Origin: Hormiphora californensis
Lineage: Eukaryota; Ctenophora; Tentaculata; Cydippida; Pleurobrachiidae
Direction of reading: 5' to 3'
Length of the DNA: 64,000 nt
Assembly: GCA_020137815.1 (NCBI GenBank)
Contig: CM035351.1
Location: 7,222,315 to 7,286,314, forward strand
The notes beneath the pieces were generated by a model. That model saw only the letters and a list, made by a program, of their open reading frames with translations. It was not told the origin of the DNA and did not search any database. Each line of letters opens with the position of its first letter. Within the stretch, counting starts at the first letter, position 1. Shown here one piece after another: positions 19,999 through 31,400 of this stretch. The position numbers were made by a program, and so were the translations under genes.

Positions 19999-22900
19999 AT
20001 GGACATAAAATCGAGACGTCTTAAAAAGTTAAGCAGTGAGAAAAACAGAGCCCTCGACTCCTACGTTTCTCTGTCCAAGGATTATGATGAACTTGAGATT
20101 GCTGCAGCCCATATTGAAGATGCAAAATACGGTAAATTATATCCTACAGCCTTTTAATTAGTTGTCGTTTCTTAATTTGTTAACTCTCAGCTTCTGATCT
20201 AATTTGTTTTCAGGGAGAGGTCAGCACGGAAAAGCATTTGCGATGGAAAATGGGGTTTTCACTAGGCTATCCTTCAATATAACATCTCACAGCGTTTGGA
20301 TTTACTTTCTTCACATCGTGAATCTGGTTCACTGTTGGCTCCTTTTCGCAGACATCAACAAGAACTTCCTTGCCATAGAGGGTTGCTGTGTGTTTGTGTA
20401 CTTTCTTGATGTCGGACTTCGAATTATCATTTACACGCCGGCACAGTTCTTCACTCTCTCAAAAACAGGTCTGAAGATAAAGCTCCAGCTGATTTTTACA
20501 TGCCTCTTTCTGGTTGACTTTGTGTATACCGTGTGTCACTTGGTCCTCACTAGTGCAGATACAACCCAGAGTTTAGTGATCCCATTTCAGTTTTTGAGGC
20601 CGGCCATTTTTGTGATCAGACTAAAGACGGTATACCATATTTTCATTGTTGTGGTGCGAACAATCGGACGGATATTCACCACTCTATTGGGGATCATGTG
20701 TTTCATCCTATTCTTCTGTTGCATTGCGGTGCATCTGTACGGCGAGGTCTATGAGAACCTTCCTCCCGGACACGATGCTCTACAATACAAGGGTCAGTTC
20801 AACAATGTCCTCAAGTGTTTCATCAGGATGTTTGTGTTGATCACCACGGAAAACTATCCAGAGGTCATGGTACCGGTCTACAGAGAGCACAAAGCCAACA
20901 TTTTCTTCTTCTTTATATTCCTCTATATCGGGGTGTTTATTCTGATGAGCATTCTGCTGGCTATCGTAGTGGATAACTATTGGAAGGTTGCCAAGCTAAA
21001 TGTCAAGAAGGAGAGGTTGAAAGGGAGAGTTGAGTTGGCTGAGGCGTGGAAGATACTTGGCGATGGTGCAGGTAATCAGATGATTTTTAAATTCTACACC
21101 TGACAGTGGTCATCCGACATAATTGCCATATCTCGACGTGAACTTCGACGTGGAATTCGACGAGGAATAGCAGGCGTTTGTAGTTATGAACGCCTGCTGC
21201 CCATGCCGCACGTGCCAATGTGCCGCGCACAGCAGGCGTTCATAACTACAAACGCCTGCTATTCCTCGTCGAATTCCACGTCGAAGTTCACGTCGAGATA
21301 TGGCAATTATGTCGGATGACCACTGTAACATAACACTCATTACCCATTCTCGTTATGTTCTATCCCTCCTTTACATTTTTGTGCCACTGCCTGGCGAAAC
21401 AGGATCAAGCAGGGCAAACTCATTCTATTCCAACATCTATTATAATCCTATATTTATTAGAGACGATATTTGTGGACGATGAAAGGTTATTGGAGGTGTT
21501 TCGAATGCTGAAACCAGAGAATGATGATGGGGAGATAGTAATACTGTTACAACATATAGCCCAAGATGGGTGAGTTGAGCTAGGCTGAATCTTCAATAAT
21601 AAATACATCATCGATAATGGATATATATATATATATATATATATATGTATCCGTAATATAATGGTATGGATTTTGTTTCCGATAGTGTTTCGTGACATGA
21701 AACAAATCGCCATTGTGTGACTTGATCTAAACCCTTTCCCCTCCCTATAGATCGACGATTGACTACAAGCACTGGTTGACCAAGACAAATGATATCCTGG
21801 ACTTTGAGATTGAGCGAAATAAGGATGAAGACGATACAAATCTCATGTCGTCTCTAGTACGGAAGAGTGCGGGAAAAGGGACGATATACCTGACTCTATT
21901 CATCCAATCTCCAGTCCTCCAACGACTTATAATCATCCTCCTAATATTCCACACTTTCCTGTTTGTGTTGGTTGATGTGACACATCCCACCTTGGGAGAG
22001 GTTGTTCAATATATCCGTGTGGGGTTGTCCTGTATCTTTACGGTTGAAACAGCCCTTAGGTTTAGCATTTTGGCCTACTTGAACTGGGATGGAGACAGTC
22101 CCTAAACCGTTCAAGTGTAAACTGCATCGTTGGGTTGCCATGGTATTCAGCTCGTAATATTGTGGATGGTGTGATGGTTGTCCTCGCCCTGTGCTTCAAC
22201 ATTTTATCCCTCCTCATTTATTTGGAAGTCATCAGTTCCTGATCCCGATGACATAACACCGTATCTTGGGAAAGGTCTAGTGTATCGTTATCTCGACTAT
22301 TTTCCTAATGGTCCGATTACTCCTTAACCTATCTACCTTCAAACGGCTATACTCCCTGGTCAAGATTTTCGTGCCCGTTTTACTAGATCTCACCTGGCTT
22401 TACTTCATCTGTGTGTTCTCATTCGCATCTCTTGGTGAGACAATATTCGTTGCCCTAGCAACCGATGAAGATAAAACTCCCTCTTCCTCCTCTTCCTGGG
22501 TTCCTTCTGTTGACTGATGATGATGAAAATGATGCGAGTTGTGGATTTGACAATATTCAATGCTCTATAATATCAATTTTCCAGGTCTCCACAACATCAA
22601 ACTGGCATGAGATATTCCAAGCTACATTCGAAAAAACCAACGGCTCATGGATCACGGTCCTGTACTTCATTTTCATGTACATTATCATGAACTTTGTCAT
22701 AATGAATCTCTTCGTTGCTATCTGTTACGAGGCCTACAACAAGTTTGTTACTAAACCGAAACAGGCCAAGAAGAAGGCAAACTCAGGTAAAATACTGGTC
22801 AGTAAAAAGGAAAAGATGAAGAGGACCATGCGGAAAGTTCGAACACAACTCTCCACCTATACCGCTGGAAACCGGAAGAAGTTGTCTGCTGCTCCCAGCC

Positions 22901-24051
22901 CTGCTCGGAGGAGGACTTCAGTTACAATAAAGAGAAAGAGCCTGCGGGGAATTCACGAGAAGATCTCGGATTCATCGCTTGGTGACCATGTCGTGATTTT
23001 GATGGACGGAGAGAATGGTATAGGGACGAGGACTCGGGTGAACGTGGTCCCTAAAGAAACTCCAGACCTGTCACAGTTGACCCCGGAAAAGCGGAGAGAG
23101 GCAATACAGAAGCAGCGAAAGCAAAAGAGAGCAGAAACGAGAGGGAAGCGTGGATCCAGGGGCACAGGTGAAACCCCGACCATGGGCTTTGCAGATGTTG
23201 TTAGACAATACAAAGCTAAATCTGATGAAGAAATATCACTGGCTCCGGGCCAAAAAGTCAAGATTATAGATCGAGCAGGGACACAATGTAAGGGTTTGTT
23301 ATTGGATGGTCCCAATGCAGGGAAACGAGGGTGGTTCCCGGCATTTGTTGTCGGTGCATTGGTAACTGATATGAACAAGGCAGCAGCAGAAAGGAAGCCC
23401 CTCCCTAAAACAGATTCCCAGCCAAGGTTTGTAAAACGGCAAAATGCCGACTGGACGAAAGACATCATTGGACCAATGACTATCATCAATCCGGAAGAGC
23501 TGAAGGAGTTAAATAAGATCCTGAAGGCAAATGCCCGGGGTAGTAGGAATAGCACGGACAGCTCCAAAGGGGTGTCAATGGAGAGCCCGCGAATATTACC
23601 AGCCCCCGCTATTTTAGAAGAAGAAGAGGAAGAGGAGGAGGATGAGGTCTTCAAAAACGAAACTCCAGAAACACCACAGATGGAGCTCCCGAAGGTCATC
23701 ATTGAGCAGCCGTCTATCATTTTAGAGGAGGAAGAGGAGGAGGAATTAGACAAGAGAAAGTTACAGAGTCCCAAAATTAAAACTCCAGAAATGAAAGCAA
23801 AGGAGAAGTGGAGGAAGAAGGCGGAAAACAAAAAATCAGGCGATATACCTGACTGGGCTAAGAGGTTTATGGTCCAGGCAAATGCAAAGGTGACAGCTTC
23901 TTCAGCAGTGACTTCACTCAGTACAGAAGCTGCAGGACCAGCAGTAGACCCTGTTGCAAGTAGTGACCCATTGGGGAAGGTGTTAGTTAACCCTTTAGTT
24001 CAGTCACCCGATACTTTACCGGGGGTAGTCGCTGCCGTTGAAGATGCTTAG
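19999..24051 (+). CDS. Two-pore channel (TPC) with C-terminal SH3-like domain; one frame break
   Basis: Exons 19999-20131, 20214-21071, 21413-21569, 21751-22097, 22151-22227, 22281 to about 22440, then about 22500-24051. Domain I ends in the pore ITTENYPEVMVP, matching the TPC filter pattern (T-x-NNPDVM-P). An EF-hand-like linker (RLLEVFRML) and domain II follow, with S3 NIVDGVMVVLALCF, S4 MVRLLLNLSTFKRL and pore CGFDNIQCSIISIF...NWHEIF. TPCs are endolysosomal or plasma-membrane cation channels gated by lipids, NAADP partners or voltage. The C-terminal tail (about 400 residues) is basic, then holds an SH3-like module at about 23188-23361 (VVRQYKAKSDEEISLAPGQ ... RGWFPAFVV), then acidic repeats. 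Two introns of exactly 53 nt are inferred. One single-base break at about 22440-22520 remains unexplained. Confidence 0.8.
21103..21326. mobile_element. Palindromic MITE in a TPC intron
   Basis: Arms of about 96 bp starting CAGTGGTCATCCGACATAAT are near-perfect reverse complements around a 30-bp GC-rich centre. A TA follows the right end and GA precedes the left one, compatible with a degraded TA target site of Tc1/mariner type. No coding capacity. Confidence 0.85.
21619..21650. repeat. TA microsatellite
   Basis: About 13 TA dinucleotides in the TPC intron between exons 3 and 4. Confidence 0.9.
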
Positions 24052-24318
24052 TGATGTAGAGGGAATGTTTTAGCGACTAGTGAGTGATTTGTATTGTATG
24101 GGAATGTTGCTGTCAGCTGTACTATCCCCCTGTCCCCCAATCAAAGTTCTAAATATGAAGTCATAATATCTTTCGTGTCTTCGAACATGAAGCTTTCGAG
24201 AGTTTCGACATTTGAATTGTATTGCATTTTAAGTTTTAACTTTTTATATTTCCGAAACTCATTGTCAACTTCTTAGTTCATATTAAAGTGACATCACCCA
24301 TCCATTGATTGTGGGTGC

Positions 24319-24874
24319 CGTTATGATCTGGGTGTTTCGTGGCCTGTTTACAGGTGTGCGCTGCCAAAAAGTTCTTCTTCTGGGAGGACGCTGGCTAGTG
24401 CGAAGCACTAGCCAGTAAGGGGTGGGTGCCATGGGGCTCCCGTTCCCCGTCCTGGGTGGAGTGGCTGGTATGTTGCCAACTGCTTCGGCCCAAGGAGACT
24501 TGGGGAGTTGGTGCCATACCAGGTCACAGGGGAAACCTCCCTTTAGGGGGTGGTTTAAATTCAGGGGGGTGAAGTATCTCCATCGCCTTCTTATCGAACG
24601 AGATCGTTTTTCTAAGGGGTTGATGGTGTCAAAAAAGTTGATTCACTAAAATGGCTCTAACCGCCAAACGGTATTTGGTGGCCTGTTTACAGGTGCGTGC
24701 TGCCAAAAAAGTTGCTTCTAACCGCCAAACCACTCAACCGTTTTGGCTAATTCAAAGTTTATCTGGTAGGAAATGTCAAGGCCTAACCCCAACACAAACC
24801 CCAGCCCTAACCATACTTTTGCCCTAACCCTAAAAACCGTTTGGCAGCACTCACGAAACACCCAGATTTTAACG
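24319..24874. mobile_element. Terminal-inverted-repeat element with CCCTAA-like core, copy 1
   Basis: Left end CGTTATGATCTGGGTGTTTC is matched by the right end CACGAAACACCCAGATTTTA plus ACG in inverted orientation (21 of 23 positions). The body holds GGCCTGTTTACAGGTGCG, ACTCAACCGTTTTGGCTAAT and short runs of CCCTAA. It also carries an extra 200-bp insertion relative to the copies near 40 kb. Non-coding. Confidence 0.8.
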
Positions 24875-25699
24875 CTGGCCATTGATTGTTATGTTCTAAC
24901 CCTCCTTTACATTCGAGGGCGGGGCACGCGAAACACAGTCTAGCTAGGCAATCCATTGAATAACAACGGTCACAGTTTAGTAAACTGTCACTAGTTAAGT
25001 CACTGTTTAGTCACTGTTTACTAAACACTAAACAGTAACTGTTTAGTAAACATTCACTGTTTAGTAAACAGTGTTTACAGCTCTCCAGTCTCCACCTTTG
25101 TTGGATTAACATCTAAGAGCACGTTATGGTCCTGTTATAGTGTCCAGGAGTGTCTGATGACATTATGTGTAGAATAGGAGCTGTAGAGCTACCTGTAGTA
25201 GAGGACATTTGTTGCCATAGCAACCGGTATATACCAAACCGCAACTCTCTATTTTCCTCATTTCTATCTTCATCTTGATCTTGGTAGTCATGATGAGAAT
25301 TAATCTTGAATTAATCCCGACACATACAGTCAGCAAGGTCCTGTTTTGAATCACTGTCATGTGACATGTATAATCATAACAGGGTCCATGGCCAGGCCAC
25401 CCCTGAAACGTGGCTAATGACGTAATTCGATACCAATTATTGGTGAAAAGAGCTGAAGTGATCGGAAAATAGTGGTATGGAGGGCTTGCTGTAACGCGCG
25501 CACCCATTTAGAAGTACAACCACACCATTTCAGCAGCGTGGTAAGCCGCGCGCATATCACGGATCCAATTTGGGTACTTTTTGAGTAAAATTTAAGGATT
25601 CATGCCTGTTTCATGTGTGTCCCCGCTCCCCACCCAAGAATGCAAATGATCAGACGGCATGTCTGAACCATGGTACATGTGATGTTTTTATCAAATGAC
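24875..25699. other. Non-genic stretch
   Basis: Contains a run of short ACTGTTTAGTAAAC direct and inverted repeats at 24970-25075. I see no gene with splice or motif support. Confidence 0.5.
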
Positions 25700-26890
25700 C
25701 AAAACAGGTAAAGTGTTTAAAACATGCTCTGCGTTTTTCGTGCTGACGCTGAATACTTTCAATACAGTACCGATTTCGCGCGCAACGAGCTAGATTTAAT
25801 TATAGCCTTTCCTCTCAAAGCATCGAGCTATGAGCATGAAATTTCGAACCGGAAGCTAGGTACATTGCTACAATAAACACCAAAAGCAAAATGACATATT
25901 TTACAAATCAGTATGTGAAACTAGTGCTACCTTTACGTTATACCTAGGGTGCTGTCTCAAACCATTTCAATATTGATACCATCTCAACCAATCTAATCAG
26001 CTGAAGTCTCGAAAAGGTGATTCAGAAAAGCTCCGTGCTCCTAGGGGGTTTCAGACCACAGTCAGACCCTAATGGGGATCTGGCGGTGGGATTGTACGTC
26101 GTGAAACTTGAAAGATAGTACTATCTGTCAGGCCAATGCCAGTGATAATCTCGTAAGTTTCACAGGCATTGTCAAATCAGACTCTCAGAGATGTAAGGTG
26201 TTATAGAGATTAAGGTAGGGTAAAATTTTAGGTAACCTAAGATTACTGTTATGAGAGACATTTTATACTTGAGAAGGTCGGAATTGCACTTAGGTAGCGG
26301 ATGTCGGCCTATTTCAATTGGATCGAACAACCAAAACAGGTAAGTTTTTAAAACATGCTCTGCGTTTTTCGTGCTGACGCTGAATACTTTCAATACAGTA
26401 CCGATTTCGCGCGCAACGAGCTAGATTTAATTATAGCCTTTCCTCTCAAAGTATCGAGCTATGAGCATAAAATTTCGAACCGGAAGCTAGGTACATTGCT
26501 ACAATAAACACCAAAAGCAAAATGACATATCTTACAAAATAGTATGTGAAACTAGAGTGATACAAGGCTACCTTTACGTTATACCTAGGGTGCTGTCTCA
26601 AACCATTTCAATATTGATACCATCTCAATCAATCTAATCAGCTGAAGATGGGGATCTGGGATTGTACTTCGTGAAACTTGAAAGATAGTAGTTAGTACTA
26701 TCTGTCAGGCCAATGCCAGTGATAATCTCGTAAGCGATTTTCACAGAGCGTTTGTCAGAACTCTCAGAAAGATGTAGAGGTGTTATAGAGGAGTAAGTAT
26801 AGGGGAAGAGTTTTAATGGAACCTGGAAGATTACTGTTATGAGACAGACATTATTATATGCGTGGGGAAGGACAGGGTGAGAGGGCGGAT
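25700..26890. repeat. Tandem duplication, about 630-bp period
   Basis: The block starting CCAAAACAGGTAA is present at about 25699 and again at about 26330. Nearly identical segments follow (GCTCTGCGTTTTTCGTGCTG, GAACCGGAAGCTAGGTACAT, GGTGCTGTCTCAAACCATTT). The copies then diverge by indels. No coding potential seen. Confidence 0.85.
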
Positions 26891-28379
26891 TTTAAGTGAT
26901 TGATCGAACATCTGTTGTCGATTAGGCCTAGGGGCGTGCGTCTCTCTCATGTCGAGTAGTCGTTAGTGTCTTCTTATCCTTCAAGGTAAATCATTTGCAA
27001 TGACAGGACTCAAGAGGAGTCCTTCGCTACAACATCTTACAGAAAAGAGAGGAAAATGATTTTGGCTCTTATTTCTTCCCCATCATATGTTATTACATTT
27101 TACCCTCTCTCTCGCCAGGTTTTCCAATTGAGTTGTCTTGACACCACCACCTGCTATACAACATCAGTATTAGGGGTGGTTTGGTGAACAGTTTATTCAC
27201 CTGTTCAAACTAACTCAACTCACTTCATTTAGTTTGCATAACTAGCTACTTAGAACATGATGGCTGAAGAATCACTTGGCTAAACAGTCCAATCTAGTAC
27301 ATGTTCCTTGTTTTCTCTCCGGTCGATAAAAACCACCGACCAAGGTCCTAACCGTCATTTAACATGGATGGTTTGACATTGATTTAAAATTCTCGAGACG
27401 AGATCAATGATATGAGAAACTGCTTCGCTGACACTAGCAATGACACTGCTCTATTTTGCTCGGAGGAGGGTGGATGAGGGAATAAAAACCCACACCCCGG
27501 TGATTAAAAAGATACTGCTCTGATAAAGCATGAACAAACCTTATTGATTTACAAACGCTACCATACACAGAGGGGCGGATGTGGGGCCAATGAATTGTCC
27601 CACTGTAAATACTAAATCCCGAGTCATCTACATACCACGTGACTTGTTGATCATAATAAACCATATGATCTTCCCAATTATACTCCAGCAGTTCCAGTCT
27701 CTGACCCGGTATGGCACCAGCTCCCCAAGTCTCTTTGGGCCGAAGCAGCTTGGCAAAATACCAGTCAAAGCACCCAGGACTTGGAACGGGAGTCTCATGC
27801 ATTAGACACCTCCCTGCAGTATTGCAGTCTGTGACCTGGTATGACGTTAGCTCCCCAATTCTCTTTGGGCTGAAGCAGCTGGCCACACACCAGTCACATT
27901 GTAGAAGAAAGAAGAAGTTCCAGTCTCTCAATCTAAACCAATTGGAAAGTGTTAATCAAATCCGCTGCCGAGGAGGAGTTCCAGTTCACAGAGAGGAAAT
28001 CCAGTATACAGTGCTCGCCGACGTAGCCCCTCGATATGCTAAATGGCCCCTCGACATGCTAAATGGCTCCGTGGATCAAGGGACAGAACAATGAACTTCA
28101 CCTGTTGACGCTGATCGCAACTTCTACCACAAGGAGGACTGGATCCTATTGGCCCGCCCTAGTCACGTGATGTCCAGAGGATCCGCAGTTAAAAGGACGA
28201 GACGAGCACCCTGGGACACGTTGTTTGTCAGACACTTTCTGAGGCCAAAGCACAGTTTAAACTTCCTAACAGTTTAACTTCTAGTTTCGTGTTAGGAACC
28301 ACTTGTGTTTTTGTCTTTGTACTCGTACCGAAAGTTGTAAATCACCGTTTCCCCATTTCCCCTCACTCACAACAAGGTC
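26891..28379. other. Non-genic stretch with a 130-bp diverged duplication
   Basis: At 27695 and 27825 two related segments start CAGTCTCTGACCCGGTATG and CAGTCTGTGACCTGGTATG, followed by AGCTCCCCAA and TCTCTTTGGGC. An open minus frame (27434-27931) spans both, but it has no recognisable domain or splice context, so I do not call it a gene. Confidence 0.5.
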
Positions 28380-28421
28380 ATGGGTAGCGAAACCGGTAAC
28401 ACCTCCGCTACAGTATGACAA

Positions 28422-31400
28422 TTACATTCCAGGTTTTGGAGCGTTTTTAGCAGCAGTCATGTTTCTGCTACTGGAAAACGGAGCAGTGGAGGTAGCATTA
28501 CACATTTGCCCGGTTGTCTTCTTTATCATATTCATCACGTTCAGGTAACTATACAAATTGTGCTCAATTGTTACCAAATTTTAGGGACGATATCTGGAAC
28601 CATTCTAGTCTAGTTGGGGAGGGGGAGGGGGGTCAGCCATAACAAATGAGGTCCCAGCATGTACATAATCATAGCTAAAGTCACGATACAGTTGTTTACC
28701 ACACCCATGATCTGTCAGGTTCGTTCTACGATCACGTCACATTATATTCCCCTTCTTTAACATCCGGGCCTGCTACCTCCAAGCAATCACCGCCTTCTAC
28801 ACCATCTTACTCATCATCTGGGACGGGTTATACATATACACAGAGGCAATACCCCTTCAAGAACACGATGTCAACTCGTTTGAGTTTCTGGAGTGGCATT
28901 TCTACAGGCCGGGTGGGTATCAACAGTTCCTGAACGGCAATTCTACACATGCTGATGAGTGTAGGACTGCGTACCTGGTTTTCCTGCCCTTCTTCCTCCC
29001 TGCTATACTGGTCGTCGCCTCCATGATCATCCAGGTACACACATCACAATGTGGTGGGAAATGCCGGAATGCAAGTGATATAATACTGTGTAATAATTTA
29101 TGGGGGGGGGGGGGCCAAGGCCAAAAAAAGCCAGATCAATCCCGGATTTCAGGGCGGGTTTGGCTTTTTTTGGCTTTTTTTGGCCCTACTTTTTTGGTCA
29201 TTTTGGCATGTAATTCTGACATTATATGGTCTGTATGACATTAAAAACACTTTAAAATGGCTTCTTTGATCTAGTTTTACCATTTTATATCGATAGGGAA
29301 ATAAATTTTTTACCGAAAAAAGTTTGATTTAAAAAAAGCCAGATCAAAAAAGCCAAAAAAAGCCAGATCAAAAAAAGCCAGATCAAAAAAAGCCAAAAAA
29401 AGCCAGATCAAAAAAAGCCAGATCAAAAAAAGCCAAAAAAAGCCAGATCAAAACTGCAAAATCAAAAAAAGCCAGATCAAAAAAAGCCAAAAAAAGCCAA
29501 AAAAGGCCAAAAAAAGCCAGATCAAAAAAAGCCAGATCCAAAAAAAGCCAAAAAAAGCCAAAAAAGGCCAAAAAAAGCCAGATCAAAAAAAGCCAGATCA
29601 AAAAAAGCCAAAAAAAGCCAGATCAAAAAAAGCCAGATCAGACCCGGATTTCAGGGCGGGTTTGGCTTTTTTGGCCTTGCCCCCCCCCCTTTATAGGCCC
29701 TTCACATGTTTAGTGTTTAATTAGCATAATCATAATAAGTTTCTGGAGTGGCATTCTGGCCCAAATTAAAGGGAGGGTACGTTGGCCTTCTTTTCACCCA
29801 GAAGTTTAATTTCAATCACTCTGATATTTTGACACAATGACTGCATGGGTACTCATTCGAGGAATCCGAAGTTTCAAATCATAAAAGTTGAAAGTTCATT
29901 AATGAACTCAATTTTTCGTTTTTAGGGTTTTTTGAGGTTTTCTCTTGATTAAATTCGATTTTATTATTTTAAAAACCGCCATACACCATTAGCAAGTGGT
30001 GCAAATCAGTGGGACTCAAGCTCAGCGCTCAAATCCCACACAGTAATATTCACCCACCGCCACAACATAAAACTCAGAGAACCCATCAAGGTAATGGGTC
30101 ACGAGATTGAAGCAACCAACCACACCAAATTCCTGGGTGTCACATTGGACTCCAAACTAAATTGGTCGAAACATATTGATACCCAAATAAAGAAATGTAA
30201 ACAAGTCCTATTCCAGTGCAGGAGAGCGGTGGGCCCAACGTGGGGCTTCTCGCCAAAGACCATGCTATGGATCTACAAATCCATCATACGACCCATGCTC
30301 TCCTATGGCGCGCTCGTATGGGCCAATGCCATGCTGACCCAGAAAAACAAGATAAACACATCAAGAATCCAAAGACTTGCCCTCCAAATGGTAACTGGAG
30401 CAATGTCCAGCACACCAGGGAAGGCGCTTGACATGATTACCCACACCATGCCCATAGTAGACCACCTGAGACAATGCGCCATTAAAACAGCGTACACGCT
30501 CAGAGCGGCCGATCAGTGGGAAGGGAGAATAGTGTCGCAGCTACCACAACCAAAAGTATTCACATCCCACGCCAACACAGTGGATGAATGCCTAAACCTC
30601 CTTCCAGCAGAGTGGGAACATGACCACACCATCCCTCAACTCATCCTCGACCGGGAATACTCCCTGGAGATACCGGACGCAGAGGACTACAAAGAAGAGG
30701 GAGAGGACGATCACACAATAATAGCTTACACAGACGGTTCCAGAATTGACGGTAACGCCGGCGCGGGCCTCCTAATCCGTGAAAATGGACAAGAGGCCCA
30801 CTCGGCCGCTTTCAATCTGGGTGATACCACAACAGTCCCTATGGCCGAAATGATAGCCATTCAAAACACCACCAAACACCTCCTTGGCACAGGAACTGCC
30901 AATCAAAAAATCCTCATCAATTGCGATAGCCAAGGCACAATCAAAGCACTGGATAGCACCGTATGCAGATCCAAAACCACCCAAAACACCATTTCCAACC
31001 TGAACGCCCTTGCAGTTTTCAACACCGTTAAAATACAGTGGATCCCTGCTCACAAAGGCCACGAAGGGAATGAACTAGCAGACTCCCTCGCTAAAAAGGG
31101 AGCACAAGAGATTGAAAACATCATACGCCCTCCAATCCCGAAGAAAGCCGCCTATGCGGCCCTAAGGGAGAAGACAAAAACCCGAACCACGTCAAACAGC
31201 TCCAGCACCTGGACCGAAATCACTTGAGAGCGGCAACCCAGCTTCTGACTGGGCACAACACACTTAAATACCATTTTCACAAGATGAAACTAGCAAACAC
31301 TCCAACCTGCCGCCTATGCGGCATAGAAAATGAAACAGCCAAACACCTCCTCACCGACTGTCCAGCTCTCTGGAAACAGCGACAAGAGAGGTTTGATCGG

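Noticed and set aside
22953-23831. 292-codon minus-strand Ser-rich frame
   Set aside because: Antisense shadow of the acidic, Lys-rich TPC tail on the plus strand.
27434-27931. 165-codon minus-strand frame with an internal duplication
   Set aside because: No domain, no signal, no splice context; the DNA duplication explains its internal similarity.
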